This document shows, piece by piece, positions 63,391 to 64,000 of a stretch of 64,000 nucleotides of DNA. The notes under the pieces are model-generated. The model ran no database searches, was not told the origin of the DNA, and saw nothing but the letters and a program-made list of their open reading frames with translations. The stretch comes from Ypsolopha sequella (Eukaryota > Arthropoda > Insecta > Lepidoptera > Ypsolophidae), in assembly GCA_934047225.1 (NCBI GenBank), contig OW204004.1, positions 9,118,401 to 9,182,400 of the forward strand, in the 5' to 3' direction. A program made the translations under genes and the position numbers. How positions within the stretch are numbered: the first letter of the stretch is position 1; the number at the start of each line of letters is the position of its first letter.

Positions 63391-63903
63391 TGGTACCTGC
63401 TGCACAGTCGAGCCCGGCATCAGCTCTACCACCTACTCCCAGAATTCGCTCAGATAAAATTATGTTAAGGTGTGTTAATTCGAAAACCACTTCGAGATTT
63501 AGCTTTATTAAGCCGTATTTTAGAACTTGTGGTCTAAAAAACCTCATGATGAAGAATATTTTTACGAAAAAGCTGCAACTTTCATTTGCCTTCGTGTTTG
63601 GCTGTTTAGAAATGTGTCCTTTGTTATCAAGATAAATTTATAATAATTTGCTTTCGACTAATTTTAAAGATGGATGACAGATGAGTGGACAGAGACAGAC
63701 CACTTTTTTATAACCAATCACACATCACAGTCAGTATAATGCTAAAATTCTCCAATGACGTCATATCGGACAATTCTTTAAAAATCTTGAAAAATAATGT
63801 TTAATTTATATTCCAAAATAATGAAAACTATGACCTAAAATGCCGTATATTCTATCAAAAAAAAAAAAAAAACTTTTAGAAATTAATCTATGGGAAATTG
63901 GGA
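63391..63903. other. no recognised gene
   Basis: 63465-63525 repeats 35866-35925, and 63815-63910 repeats 34628-34745 loosely. The short frames have no recognisable domain. Confidence 0.4.
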
Positions 63904-64000
63904 ATTCTTATTAACGCAATTCTTTGCTAACCATAATATGGTAATATGGGAATTTAATATGGTAATAATATGGTTAGCAAAGAATTGCGTTAATAAGAAT
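63904..64000. repeat. palindrome at the window edge
   Basis: ATTCTTATTAACGCAATTCT, then TTGCTAACCATA, is repeated inverted up to base 64000. The arms are 32 bases and identical. It may continue beyond the window. Confidence 0.85.

Overview
The window reads as animal nuclear DNA from an insect, most likely a moth or butterfly (Lepidoptera). The reasons are GT-AG introns, a split gene whose introns are full of small DNA transposons, SINEs with tRNA-like heads, RTE- and Jockey/CR1-type LINE fragments, and proteins of animal type. The order is an inference from the style of the repeats; I could not search a database. There is no bacterial-type gene organisation, so operons, ribosome binding sites and terminators do not apply.

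Left end (about 1-8,300): a SINE piece and an RTE LINE tail, then a head-to-head inverted duplication of an intronless CFAP20-like gene. The minus-strand copy (656-1738) is open for 360 codons. The plus-strand copy (2028-7874) is a pseudogene with a premature stop, a frameshift and a 4.76-kb LTR element (2635-7393) that has two nearly identical 1.36-kb LTRs and no coding capacity. The arms meet at a palindrome near 1922.

8,400-15,100: a 5'-truncated LINE with a long reverse-transcriptase frame (minus strand), a 0.7-kb P-superfamily-like element keeping a THAP exon, palindromic MITEs and a 1.33-kb hAT element with a perfect 8-bp target duplication.

15,424-39,271: the main host gene, the Leo1 subunit of the PAF1 transcription-elongation complex, on the plus strand. 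Ten exons join in a single frame (748 codons plus stop). The first, N-terminal exon was not found. The introns hold most of the repeats, including a 9-bp-duplication (Mutator-like) element, a second THAP-carrying element, hAT- and mariner-like elements, SINEs and two tandem arrays.

40,300-49,000: two minus-strand exons (48471-48899 and 42001-42275) of what looks like one gene for tandem Ig-like domains, plus a separate minus-strand THAP exon (42768-42847), among MITEs and a large foldback element.

49,000-64,000: no convincing host gene. It holds MITEs, LINE ends, a third THAP-carrying mini-element, a 110-bp satellite, a 61-bp minisatellite with a seven-unit higher-order repeat, nested elements and a palindrome at the right edge.
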